A DNA stretch of 64,000 nucleotides from Icerya purchasi (Eukaryota; Arthropoda; Insecta; Hemiptera; Monophlebidae): positions 420,058,557 to 420,122,556 of the forward strand of contig CM077115.1 in assembly GCA_039619475.1 (NCBI GenBank), given 5' to 3'. The translations under genes were made by a program, and so were the position numbers. The notes below the pieces were generated by a model that saw only the letters and a program-made list of their open reading frames with translations, was not told where the DNA came from and did no database searches. Positions 12,001 through 23,346 of this stretch are shown one piece after another. Positions within the stretch are counted from its first letter, which is position 1. Each line of letters starts with the position of its first letter.

Positions 12001-14978
12001 TTGTGATATCAGTAGGCTGAATTAATATTCTTCTTCTTACGGTTGTTGTTGCGTAGCGGTTCTGGCTGTGATAAGAATAAAAAAAGACTAATCTTCTCGG
12101 TTCACCGACTAATAGTAGTGGTAGTTGTGGTAGTAACAGTGGTTCATAGATGACAAGGCCGAATAATAGCGAAAAAAAAGTTGTTCTTTTTTGAAATTTT
12201 TAACCGCTGACGAATTTAAAATGTGTGCTAGAAAATTTAATTATACCTTTAAAAAATTAAGGTCGAGTGAAATTTAAAGGCTCATTACAGATGCGGGGAA
12301 CGAGTAAAAATGTTACCTGCTCGAGTTAATTACATTCTAATTCAAAAAGAGTAATGGCATCATTTGAAGTTTTCTTTCTGCCAGCAACGGCAGCGACGTT
12401 CTTTGGGTGGTTTTGCGGTTAAAAACAAGCTTTATACACACACAGCTTCCTTTGCCGCATCTCTAATTATAATAAATTATAATTACAACTTTATTTTCTC
12501 GCTTTTTAATTGCTACGGAATATTATTAGGTTTTTACATTAGACAGAGATAGCTATAGATGTTGTCTACACGTCCTAAAAGAGCATAACTGCACTGCCCG
12601 ACAGATCACGCTGAGAAACGAAATATAGGACACGCAATTGCGGCTAATTAGGAAGCGGAAAATAAATTTTTAATACGCGAATGAAATTAACAAAATACGC
12701 TGCGTCCAAAAACAGGAAAAACGAATAAAACAATGAAAAATAAAATGAATAAAAGTTACCGTAAAATCTGAAAATTGTAAAGTTTACATTTCGTTCGGTT
12801 CCTTGCGTAAGAAAAACTCGTAATTGCGCAATGTTTAACGGTAACTTTACAACTCTGTTACGGAAAGCAGCTGTATCGTTTCTTTCGCACGGTGACTCTA
12901 ATTCGGCTTTTTTCACCGTCTACCTGCTTTACAAGAAACTCCCTCTAGACAATTTTACCTTTCACCTTGTACGTCAGAAGCGATTTTAAACTTCTCCTAC
13001 GACGCCGAACGGTGTGAAACAGTAAAGCTACCAATCAGTTTCCGTTGCGCTCTTAAAAACGTACTTATTTGCTGATAAAGAAGTCGAGAGGTACTTGTTT
13101 CACTAAAACTGCATTTGAATTACGGTCATCGTGGCCGGAAAAGTCTCTAAATTTAACGATTTCACGTTTCAAAACGCCGAAACTAATTTTTTAATCCGAG
13201 TTCAAATTGAAAAGCTCCAGTAAAATACTTCCGACCAGCAAGTTGTTAAAAATAGGAAATCACTATCCAACGCATAAAGACATTTCGACGATATAGAAAC
13301 ATAATTCGGAAAAACGTATGAGGACCATCGACGCTGAAGGGGGATTATGAAGCTACTCTAACTGAAGTAAATCACGTCATGTGATTATTTCGCTTCGAAG
13401 TAATCACATCGTAGGTTACGTTTCTGAAACGACTCTATTATTTGCTTTTCAGTCGCTTTGTATGTGCGGATCAATTATTTTAGTTTGAGGCAATCTTTAA
13501 ATTTGCTTAAAAGTTAGACTGAAATTTATTACAAAAAAAAAACAAAAAAAAACAACTATTTCGATGTGAATTGTATTTTTAAGAAAGTGGAGGACTTTTT
13601 TTAATTTTTACTGATTTTGGGTTTCCATCACATGGCACATTATTCGATGTTGCTGCTTATCGAAAAAAAAGAAAAATCCGATATATATATTAATATATAT
13701 TGTCATGATCCACACACACACACATACATACCACATATTTATAACATTAATAATAATAATAATTGATAAAGAGCTGCTGGCGAGAAAATCATCTTGGTTA
13801 TTTAATCACTGGCTGGGAGGTATTTTGCGACGTTTTCGGATACTACGGATAAAGATAAAGATTTTAGCCGTTCACCGGTGGAGTAAAAATAAAGGAAACT
13901 AGTACACTTTATCGAATACTGCTGTGTTTTATTACGTATAAAAGGTTAGCGCCAGCCGCTCAGCCGTCGTTAAATTTTTAAATTCATGTTTTACGATAAA
14001 CGACGGGATTCACTGAAAGAATGAGCCGTATTTTATTATTTTAATTTAAATTATGTTTACTACACCATTAAATGGGAATTGGCCAATTGGTAACTAAATT
14101 TCAACGGTAATTAATGGCACGCCAACCGGTAACCGAAAAAGAAAATCAGGTAATTTCTTTGCGACTGCCCTAACACATAGGCTAACTCATCACCGATAGC
14201 GGCGCCGATGATCTCCGGACAAGCGCTATCAACGTTTTTTTTTTTTTTTTTTTTTTATCATGCTTTGAGCCGGTTAACTAATTAAAACAAATAAAAAAAC
14301 TTACACGACAGAAGTAATTTTATAATGCCAAATATTTACCGCTGTATTTGTTGCCCGGTAACATTTTATTGATACACTAGATTAGAATCGCATTAAAATG
14401 TTAAAAATAGTAAAAATTAATATTAGATAATATTTTTTTATTTTTGATATATTAGGATAATGAATAAAAATTTTATTTCAAAAGAAACGGAAGATATAAA
14501 GCTCCGTCTCTGAATAAATGATATTCATATCTGACATTGTTGTTTTCTTAATTAACAAATTAACGGTTTCTTGTCTTATAAATTTACAAATGTTCTCTTA
14601 TAAAAACAATTAATATTCCGTTACGTAAATAAAATAACAGCGAGAGGATGCGGTTATTAATTTAATTTTTTTTTTTTGAAAATGAATAATAATTCGTATT
14701 TTTTGAAACAGCCAATGAAATTCGAACTGTCATCGCCCTAGTTCGGTGCTTATTAAAGAGTTTTTACACCGGCTCGGGGGAGAATAAACAAGAGTTCACA
14801 TTGCCTAGAGTCCGCTACAGGATAGAGAAAAAGTTGAGAAATGTATCGGGGTTTTGTTGGGTACCTTGGTGGTCGCCCGTGTGTTACCAGTTGACCAATT
14901 ATTCTGCGACTTCGTATGGATCCTACAATAGAGAGTTACCAGTTGGCGTCCGCTCCATTAAATAAACGATAATACAAA
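6091..14978. other. Long gene-poor stretch with microsatellites and unassigned repeats
   Basis: No coding region is supported in these 8.9 kb. There are (TA)n tracts at about 11278-11302 and 11419-11451, a poly-A run at about 8721-8748 and a poly-T run at about 14236-14257. The phrase 'agacgattaycyatcaa' occurs at about 6703 and 10221, suggesting pieces of one dispersed repeat. Variants of 'gccaaytggtaac' occur in both orientations at about 14080-14125 and 14885-14945, which could mark an old inverted-repeat element. ORFs of 60-90 codons here have no recognisable motif. Confidence 0.4.
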
Positions 14979-15403
14979 TTGGAATACGCAACACCTAGAA
15001 GCAGTTATTTGAAGAACCAAGGATATAAATACAAACACCTAATCGATGATGGTAATTTTCGGTTTGGGGATAACTCATCCAAGTTCCATGGTAGCCGAAG
15101 AGCAAAAATATTCTCAAAACGGAATTAAGTGGCTATGCGCGCAAGTGGAACTAGTGATCTTACGCATTTATACAATAAAGAAAAAGCGGAAACATGAAAA
15201 CACGAGTATTTCGAAATCACCAGCTACGCTAGAAAATCTACGAAAATAACGAAAAGTTAACGGCGAAAAAGATCAGTTCTTTTAAATAGACGAAAATCGC
15301 CGGCTGCTCTCCGTGGCTAGAACAGGTGCGAAAATTACGAAAAATTCAACGTTAAAACGACGAAAAGCAATTTAAATGTTCGGCATGATCTAAATCGAAA
15401 ACG
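14979..15403 (+). repeat. Left arm of a 0.4-kb inverted dispersed repeat
   Basis: About 425 bases match, with roughly 75-85% identity by eye, the reverse complement of 17767-18169. Shared landmarks in order are ttggaatacgca, cctaatcgatg/taatcgatgg, taactcatccaagtt, tgcgcgcaagtggaac, tatacaataaagaaaaagcg, cgagtatttcgaaatc and taaatcgaaaacg. It has no ORF in common with the other arm and no recognised motif. The two arms enclose the mariner-like element, so the repeats could be target copies that were inverted later, or the termini of a larger composite element. Confidence 0.8.
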
Positions 15404-15817
15404 ATGACGAGGTTAAGCTTAGATACAACAGGCTAACCGGCCACTAGATCAACTTACTGCGAAGCACGATTCACCGTTCGACATAGATCGACAGAAGCTA
15501 CCCCGAAAACACCGGATTTATTCGCACTTTTTTCCTCTGCGCACACTACTACTCGATATGAACTCGCTGCGAACTTTTAGACACTTACATTGCCAGCCAT
15601 GCCCATGAAGCTACTATAACGAAACCTCTCTACCTTTGCACGCATCGATCATACATAGGAATTTCGGCTTCAGCTGAGCCAGCGTCTCTATAATTCGGGC
15701 CAACTGCATCTCGGAAGATGATATAATACGTCAGACCGAAATTAAATGAAAATTACTAAACTATAATTTAAATCAGATATGTCTTAAAACACCGAAGTAT
15801 TAATATATACATATATA
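15404..15817. other. Spacer between repeat arm and mariner-like element
   Basis: These 414 bases do not match the corresponding right-hand spacer at 17333-17766, so the two outer arms are not simply a continuous palindrome with the mariner ends. No gene is seen. Confidence 0.4.
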
Positions 15818-17330
15818 CAATAGGTGGGCCGAAACAACTGCAACTACTATCCGTGTACGTAGTATGGACGTTATTATTGTTATGAGCCTACCGTTGAGTA
15901 ACGTAAATAAAATACTGATTTTGTGATTGGAATTCTTATGCCGTGGGAAATGAAAAACATGGATTAAATTTTATATTTTCATTTTATTTCTTATAGATCA
16001 ACACACAGCATAGTATTTCGTATATACATATATTTCTCGGGTAATGTTCGAACCGGGTAAATGGTTCGAACGGTTGGGAAGTTGGAATCTAAATTCCGAT
16101 GCCGAACCAACACAATTAAAATAACGTAAATTAACAAAGGCTAGACGTACTGTCCAACTAAAGCGACGTAATTTTGTCAAAAATTACGTATGTATGATAA
16201 GAATGATGAGTCGGTGCGACTAGTCGGGCAGTACCGACAGTTGATCGACTACCGGGGTTTTGCGAGTTTTTCAGTTATTCGGTAATTAATCCGATTGGTA
16301 TCCGTTTTGCTATAGAGTTACCAATGTTGAAATGATTTCGTGTTCCGCGCATCCGCATCAACTTTAAAAATTACACTTATTTTCCGACGGCACAGTTATA
16401 ATTACGCGTCGAAGAATTAATTTTTTAATATTTTTTATTTTGCCATTGTTTATTTGTTTGTTTCTTTTGTTGTTCCGAAGTAATCTAGTCACGGAGAAAT
16501 CAAGTGCTGTAAATTTTACCAATATATATATATATATATATATATTCATTATTTTATTAATAATCACATTTTATTTGTACCATTGAGTGAACACGGCTGT
16601 CTGAACCGCCGTGAAATAGCTAGATTTTAGCTTCAATAGCTTTATATTCTTAAGCTACTTAGAGTGAGGACACGATATTATGTAGGGTTCAAAAAACCGA
16701 GTGTAGCATGAAGTCCATTCTTTTTCCGACAGCAGAACAAGCGTAGAGTTAGCGTCATTATAGCAATACGAACCGAGATATGCAAACGAGGTGTAGTTAG
16801 AATTGCCTTACGGACTAAGAAATTCCGTACAAAAAAATTATTCATTCGTTGTCTGATTCGTCGTCATCAGGCTCCTTCTCAAAGTATCGTTCTTCGCAAT
16901 ACACTACACTTTCCGAAAATCGTTTTCCGGAATTTCTCAGCTGGAATGGCCTTCAAAGCGTCCTCGACAGCTCTCACGATCTCCGCTCGTGTCTTCTAAA
17001 ATCTGTATGCATTTTAGTGTTGGGAAGAGCCGAAAATCGCATTTTGCGAGTTCCGCACTGTAGGGGGGATGCGGAATCGTGGCAACAAACACTTCTTCCA
17101 GGAATGTGTTATCAGCTGATAAACGCGCAATACACGTATATATTATAGTCAGTATGCGAACTCTAACTGCACTAAAATTATATCTCGATTTGTATTATGC
17201 TATAATAGCGTTCGCTCTACACTTGTTCCGTTGTAAAAAGAATGAACTCACGTTTCACTCGTTGTTTGCCCACTAGATACCGTCCATACTCCATACACGG
17301 AGAGTAGTTGTAGTTGTTTTGGCCTACCTT

Positions 17331-17332
<2 letters not shown>
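15818..17332 (-). mobile_element. Degenerate Tc1/mariner-like transposon with 52-53 bp terminal inverted repeats
   Basis: The left end (15818-15870) and the reverse complement of the right end (17281-17332) align over about 52 bases with six or so mismatches and one indel. Both contain ggcc.aaacaact.caact and end in agtatggacg. TA dinucleotides lie immediately outside both ends (15816-15817 and 17333-17334), as expected for the TA target of this superfamily, and the right side is embedded in a (TA)n run. A transposase remnant lies on the minus strand at 16850-17085. Inside, 16693-16795 is an inverted copy of 17140-17262, showing rearrangement. The element is non-functional. Confidence 0.7.
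16850..17085 (-). pseudogene. Mariner-like transposase C-terminal fragment
   Basis: Reading the minus strand from about 17085 across frames gives SAELAKCDFRLFPTLK, then EIVRAVEDALKAIPAEKFRK, then a stretch ending RYFEKEPDDDESDNE. These correspond to the mariner transposase tail 'PYSPDLAPCDFFLFP.LK', the 'I..A...AL..IP...F' helix and the '..YFE.D' terminus. The catalytic DD(34)D region would lie upstream and is largely deleted, because only about 200 bases separate this fragment from the right terminal repeat. Several frameshifts are needed to read it. The assignment rests on motif resemblance plus the inverted ends and TA flanks. Confidence 0.5.
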
Positions 17333-17362
<30 letters not shown>

Positions 17363-17766
17363 TGTATATATAATTTAATAGAAGATGGTTTTATTTTTAA
17401 TAATTTTATTTAAAAAAAAGTTTTGATTAATTGAATGCTATTAAACCATTTTCTATTGAACCTCCTTATTCTGTTTCTTATAGGAGGTATTTTCACTACA
17501 CGGACGGCTCGCAAGAATGGTGAATATTATAAAAATGTTGAGTATGCAGATGTTGCTAAAGAAGAGAAAAAAGTTGGAATGTAGAAGAAATGTCTGACAA
17601 GAACGCTGATAAGGATAAAGCAGAAAAATGAGGGGTTTAATAAGTGCTAGAGCGGTACAGGAAGTTAATATTTGATTAAAATCGAAGAGGAGCCTGACAG
17701 AACGGATATGAAAATAGTAAGTGAGATAAATGTGGAATATCCTAAGCCGAATAATAATAGCATTTT
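17333..17766. other. Microsatellite (TA)n and spacer
   Basis: A (TA)n tract occupies about 17332-17360, directly against the mariner right end. The remaining sequence has no gene and is unrelated to the left spacer. Confidence 0.5.
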
Positions 17767-18169
17767 CGTTTTCGATTTAGAATCGCGCCATGCCGTACAT
17801 TGAAATCGTTTTTCGCTGTTTTTTCGTCGCCGGCGATTTCTGTCTATTTAAAAAACTGTTCTTTTTCGATAGTCTGTCGGTAAATTTTCGTCATTTTCGC
17901 ACATTTTCTAGTGTCGCGAAGCTTAGCTGGCGATTTCGAAATACTCGTGTTTTTATGTTTCCGCTTTTTCTTTATTGTATAAATGCGCAAGATCATTAGT
18001 TCCACTTGCGCGCATAGCTATTAAACTTCTCTCGATGATATTTCTTGATCTTCGGCTACCATCGAACTTGGATGAGTTATCCCCTCACCGAAAATTACCA
18101 TCGATTAGACTGTTTATATACTTGGTACCAGTTCTTCTAATAATCGCTTCTAGGTCTTGCGTATTCCAA
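17767..18169 (-). repeat. Right arm of the 0.4-kb inverted dispersed repeat
   Basis: This is the reverse-complement partner of 14979-15403. The outer ends (ttggaatacgca on the minus strand at about 18168) and inner ends (taaatcgaaaacg at about 17779-17767) correspond. Small ORFs on the + strand here are shadows of the repeat and are not conserved in the other arm. Confidence 0.8.
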
Positions 18170-19180
18170 ACGGATAGATGACAAACGCTCGGTTTCATTT
18201 AGATGATTAGCAGTTTGAGAAGATATTTTGTATTTTTGGATATAGGATTCAAGTCAGCAGAGAGAGCAGCTTGAAGACAGATGTTCGGAACGAAAGTCGT
18301 CGCTAGAACTTTAACCGCTTGTTCTCGGTTTTCTTTTGGTTAACAACAGCATGCTTCAGACCATCATCGCATTTTCTTTAGAGTTAATGTTTTACTATTA
18401 TCGTAATATTTAAGCGCTTATTTGGTGACTAGAATTGTACAGAGCTACGTTACGTAATCGGCTTGTTTAGATTCCTCGGAATCATGCTGATAGTTTAAAA
18501 CTGTCTTTTATTTAATATTTCCGTTGTTTGGTTTATCTGAAAAATTTTATCGAAATGAACGGGCCGCAAAATACACCTGCGTCGAGATCATTGCGCAAAA
18601 TCGTATCGCGCTAACCTATTTCTATCCGTTCTCTTTTCTTTCCGTCTGGCTTTCCTAACTATTGCTTGCATTTTTCAAAAACGGGCAGAGTTCCTAAATA
18701 ACAATCTCACCTGAAGTGGTCCCGATAGGCCGCCTCTCACAAATGACCGCACTACCCATGTGACGATTTATAGATTTTAAATTACTAGCTGTACCAGTTG
18801 CTTTTTCTTTCGCTCCTTTTTTATCTCCCATAGAAACTATCTACTTTTTAAATATCCCCTTCCCCTCCGTAATAACAAATTTCAGAAATCTCGGATGATC
18901 ATGAAATATGCCGCGTGAAAACACGAATGCGTATTTTATTATACAAACGTCGTAATTTACAATTTCAAATCGAGTACCCTTCAGGTACAATAGTTCATAC
19001 GTACTAAAGAACTGTCAGGCGAGCGTGCCGATAAGCAGTGAAAACTGTAGCGAATTAATTCTTTCTTACGGGATTACAGCATTTCTTTGAATTGCTTAGA
19101 AGTTAAAAGTGTTACTAGCAGCAACCGCTCGGTTCTCTGTAATTATGAAAATTAAAACGTTAGCGCTTTAACCGAGCAGT
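18170..19180. other. Gene-free DNA
   Basis: No coding, RNA or repeat feature could be supported in this kilobase. Confidence 0.4.
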
Positions 19181-19516
19181 TCCATAGTAAAATCCATAGT
19201 AAAATCCATAGTAAAATCCATAGTAAAATCCATAGTAAAATCCATAGTAAAATCCATAGTAAAATCCATAGTAAAATCCATAGTAAAATCCATAGTAAAA
19301 TCCATAGTAAAATCCATAGTAAAATCCATAGTAAAATCCATAGTAAAATCCATAGTAAAATCCATAGTAAAATCCATAGTAAAATCCATAGTAAAATCCA
19401 TAGTAAAATCTATAGTAAAATCCATAGTAAAATCCATAGTAAAATCCATAGTAAAATCCATAGTAAAATCCATAGTAAAATCCATAGTAAAATCCATAAT
19501 AAAATCCATAGTAAAA
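19181..19516. repeat. 12-bp minisatellite, 28 copies
   Basis: The unit tccatagtaaaa repeats 28 times without a length change (336 bases). Only single-base variants are seen (tctatagtaaaa at about 19409 and tccataataaaa at about 19493). Because the unit length is a multiple of three, reading frames through it stay open. On the minus strand this creates a 125-codon frame (19168-19545) of repeated TMDF and an overlapping one of ILLW repeats. There is no sign that either is a real protein. The near-perfect identity of the units indicates recent expansion or frequent homogenisation. Confidence 0.95.
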
Positions 19517-20721
19517 TAGAGTGCGTCGGCAAGCCGTTCATACATAATCTGTCATTGATTGGTAGTGTGAGAAAGCAGTTGACAATTATTTCCTTGTCCA
19601 TACGTATGAGTAATTGTAATTTCGATGTAAAAATCGACTTTTCTAGCGTACTTACATAATTTTTACCCTGGCTTAATTTTTTTTTTATGGTGAACGATAA
19701 AAATAAAGTCTTATGATTAATGCGTTTAATGAGGGGCGACGGGGGTTGTTTTTATTTCCGTGTTTTGTTTATGTTTTTTTTTTTTTTTTGTTTTTCCGTT
19801 TAATCTGTGAAAAATCGGGAAAAATAATTTTTCAGTTTAGGCCTTTCAGTTACAGATGCCGGATAATTTGATAATGAAACGGAGCGGAACGGATGTGCAC
19901 CATCGAGAGTATATCGTTAACTTAATGGATGAGCATTTCGGCCCATTTATTAGACCGAAAGTGTCTGGCAAAATTATATGACCCCCTGTCAGATACACTC
20001 AACTGGTACTACAATGTGATCAAACGTCTGCCAAACTTATGCAGCATTCGATCGCGATACACGAAGCAATTATTACAAGTCGAATAAATACAATTGAAAA
20101 CCATTTTTCAGCGAATTTTCTTCGACATACTCTATTTAGCGCCGTAAACCGTGTGCTTTTCTCATTCGGTTAAGGAAAAAAACAAATCTGATTTTCCTTA
20201 TTTATTCGTTAATTTTTTCCCCTCTTAAATTTAAAAAAACTCTATACATTCAAAATCTTCGATTTCACCGGAAAATCAGTAGCGTTCTATAGAAAAACCG
20301 ACAGCAATTTATCCGAAGTTCGCATTTCAGAGAGAACTCGTATCATCCAAAGACACCCTCGTCAAACTCGTTGACTTCAAAGTCGTAGCGATAAATTTGT
20401 TGATCGGAAATTGGATTTAACTCGCATCATTACTAAATGTTCCGTTTATCTTTCAGCTCTGGAAAAAAGTAGATAATCTTCAAACTCTATAATAAAGATT
20501 GAAAGAGCGAACGATTTTTCCCATTCCTTATCTAAAGGTAGTAAATGAGATTGATAAGAATAATTTACATTTTTTAACGGGCATTTTTCTTTGAACAGTT
20601 AACACAGTGTGCACAGTTCGTGGTAGAGCATATGGCTCGGTGGACTAAATGTCGCTATGGCATAACTCGTTCGTTCTAGAAAATACAACTGGGAAGGACG
20701 TAATTCGATTGATGTTCGGAG
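19517..20721. other. Gene-free DNA
   Basis: Homopolymer tracts occur (poly-T at about 19777-19789). No coding or structured feature is supported. Confidence 0.4.
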
Positions 20722-21330
20722 TCTTCTTCTTCTTCTTACGCCGTCTCCGAACGAAGAGTGACAATCCACATAATGTACAAGATTTAGATAGCTCTGTCCT
20801 GAAAATTTCCTCAGAGGGACGCTGCAGCTAACAGACTCCCATCCATGATTTCCGTCTCCTACCTGGAGAGTTTTCCTTCGAGAACTAATTTCAATAGCCC
20901 ATACCTTTCGCCTCTCCGAAACATGTCCCAGTCAGCTCATCTTGTGCTCCTTGATTGTCGCCAGCGGCAGCGTTTTTTTCCCTGCCAATTCGCTGCAACT
21001 CCTCTGCATTGCTTACTTTCTACGCCCAAGATATCCTTAGCATTCTTTTGTATAGAAACATTTCGAAGGCATGCCAAATTTGATCGCCAATGCATCGGTG
21101 AGGGTCTATGCCTCGCATATCCGTACGTAAGAACAGATGTAACATAACATTAAATCATTCGGAGGCGTAGATCGAGACTGAAATCGGTAGATGCGAAGAA
21201 ATTCTTCATTGCCGCGAAGGCTGCTTGTGCTTGTTCGATTCTTGACCGCACTTCTTTCTCTGCTGGTACACAGCTTTCATCACGCCACATATTTGAAAAG
21301 TGATACCTGTTTAATTACTTCGTTACTGAA
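20722..21330 (-). pseudogene. C-terminal fragment of an RTE-like LINE reverse transcriptase with (GAA)n tail
   Basis: The minus strand from about 21310 reads FKYVA, then EVRSRIEQAQAAFAAMKNFF, LDLRLRMI and VTSVLTYGYA. After a shift it reads FEMFLYKRMLRISW and NAEELQRIGRE. These follow the order of the RT thumb and tail in insect endonuclease-reverse transcriptases ('FKYLGS..', 'R(I)..A..AF..LK..F', 'LR..KCYV...L.YG', 'FEMW.YRR.L.ISW', 'N.E.L.R'). Near 20880 a GRRRKSW basic block follows. The copy ends in a (GAA)n tract at 20722-20737 (minus sense), probably its 3' tail. Stops and frameshifts make it a pseudogene, and the upstream RT and endonuclease are absent. Confidence 0.65.
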
Positions 21331-21637
21331 CGCGCAAATGTACGTGTTTTTTGGGGGGAAAAACCATTACTGCTTTATTAATTGGATATAATCATAGTTG
21401 ATCGGTGTCTGAGCTGCCATGAGGAAATCTGTTACGTATTATTTTAACGATGTCGTCTTAAGCTCTAGATAACGTTTCACTAACTTCCGGCGAAAGTAAG
21501 AACACTTACCTCTCCTTTTCCGTTGTACTCAGATATCATTAAATTTCTGCTATGGGATCTAAATAGGTATAAAAGCGACGCTCTTAGTCTAGAAACATAG
21601 CGTGGCGATTGAAAAAAAAAAAAAGTAAGTATTTTCT

Positions 21638-21783
21638 ATTAGAAAAATAATTCACGCTAGATGTTATAAAAATTCTTTTATTTTTTGTTTCTCCGATAAT
21701 GGTTAATGTAAACTTTCCGAAACGTTAAGCATTGAACTAAAAGAATTTTTATCATATCTAGCGTATAATTTTATTTTTCTAAT
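21638..21783. mobile_element. 146-bp foldback MITE
   Basis: The left 45 bases (21638-21682) pair with the right 48 (21736-21783) as inverted repeats. Both contain attagaaaaata, the word cgctagat and ataaaaattcttttat, with only a few mismatches or indels. The loop is about 53 bases. There is no coding capacity. The size and long inverted repeats fit a MITE whose transcript would fold into a hairpin. No convincing target-site duplication could be assigned. Confidence 0.65.
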
Positions 21784-23248
21784 CATATCCACATGGAAGT
21801 TTCAGAGATTTAATTATTTTCTATTAGTTCGAAATGAAGAATCCTACAACAAAATGTTCAATAGTTGCTATCGGGAATATTATTTACACTGAAAAATCGT
21901 CGCTCAGCTGTTATGATTGCGATTCTAAATTAATTTTTATAAAATGCTCCATGGTCAGGTTGGAAGACGCAGAATAAAACGACATGCGAATACTACACAT
22001 GTTTTAATTGGATATGTAATTATCGGAGATTACACTGTGCCACCAAATCACAACCGGTGTATATATAACGGAGTATTCTTGTGCGTAAGGTAAGGAAGAG
22101 CGGGAACTATACGTTAGTTGCTGTGTTTGTATATACATATGATATTTGTAAATGATGGCTGTCAGGACCGTTTCCAGAATTTTGAAAATTTTCTTCGCAT
22201 ATTTATCTTATAAATATACATTTTTCACTTCTATTCATACTATTAATAATTCCTATCATAAAATTTGGAGCATAATTTTTCTTTTTTTTTTTTTTTTTTT
22301 TTTAACGTAAGAACACCCTAAAAAACATCAATGTTTATTTTAAATTTTTGATTTTTTTTAGATTTTTGCATAACTATTTCAGTTCTAATGGAAGGGATTT
22401 AACCCCCAAAACCTCCCCCGTGGACACGGCTTTAATAGCCGTGATTTTTAGTTGAGCGAAACTTTTTGTCACAGATCGCGACACAGGACCAGAGAGACGG
22501 GTTTTGCTCGGATGTGATAAATACACGTTTCGCGGAAACATAGAATTAATTAAAGACTCTCTTCAAATAATAAGTACACATTTAAAGTTCAATTAAATGG
22601 GTCAGTTTATAATAGAATGAGGGGGAATAATCGTATGAAGTAGAATTAACGAGAAGAAGTAAAATATGAACGATCATAATGATGAAAGCACTGTGATTTT
22701 TTTAAAATGAAGTTCAGTTGACTTTAATAGGTATTTCGGCAAAGACACGGAAGCAGCTTTATAGAGAGTAAATATTGTATTGAATTATTGTACATTTGCA
22801 CAAGTAATGAATTACGCAAAACGTGACATCATCAAAAATTCTTTATATATCTTTTAATTTTTTTTGTTTTCCGATATTTGAATGGACAGATGCTCTGCAG
22901 CGTATTAGTAATGTTCTATCGATATATATATATATTAAATATACCGAGAAATTAATAAAAAAAAATCCCCCGCAATAGGAGAGTTTCACTATATATCGGA
23001 AATACAATTTACGTTCGGTTCTTAAAGCGTAGCCAAATATTACGGTTTGCTGTTGTGGAATGTACTTCGAAAGTTTGTTTTAAGTACATTCGTAATATTC
23101 CCGAAAAGAAAACTGAATAGAGGAAATTTAATCGAAATCCGTAGCAAAAAGAAAAAAAGAAAAAAGAGAAAAAAATTAAAAGATTTAAACAAATGCGTAA
23201 TACCGCGGACAAGAACTAGTAAGTAAATGTCTGCCGCCTGTAGAATAT
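21784..23248. other. Gene-free DNA upstream of the full-length LINE
   Basis: Contains a poly-T run at about 22279-22301 and a short perfect hairpin (cacggct/agccgtg around 22428-22446). No coding region is supported. Confidence 0.4.
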
Positions 23249-23346
23249 AAATAATACGTTTGAATTAAAGTGAATCGTTGTCTTCTCGTGTTCGCGTTAT
23301 TTCAAATCAGGTAGTATTAACATAGTGATAAGAACATCGCATTACG

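Noticed and set aside
16040..16075. tRNA B-box-like gttcgaacc/ggttcgaac near 16045-16070
   Set aside because: It is a small inverted repeat; no A-box, cloverleaf or acceptor pairing could be built around it.
19181..19516. CRISPR-like array
   Set aside because: Units are contiguous with no spacers, and the DNA is clearly eukaryotic.
19168..19601. TMDF-repeat and ILLW-repeat proteins
   Set aside because: Both are automatic products of a 12-bp tandem array whose unit length is a multiple of three.
22425..22447. Small perfect hairpin (cacggct/agccgtg) as a terminator or RNA element
   Set aside because: A 7-bp stem is common by chance in this length of DNA and no gene lies next to it.
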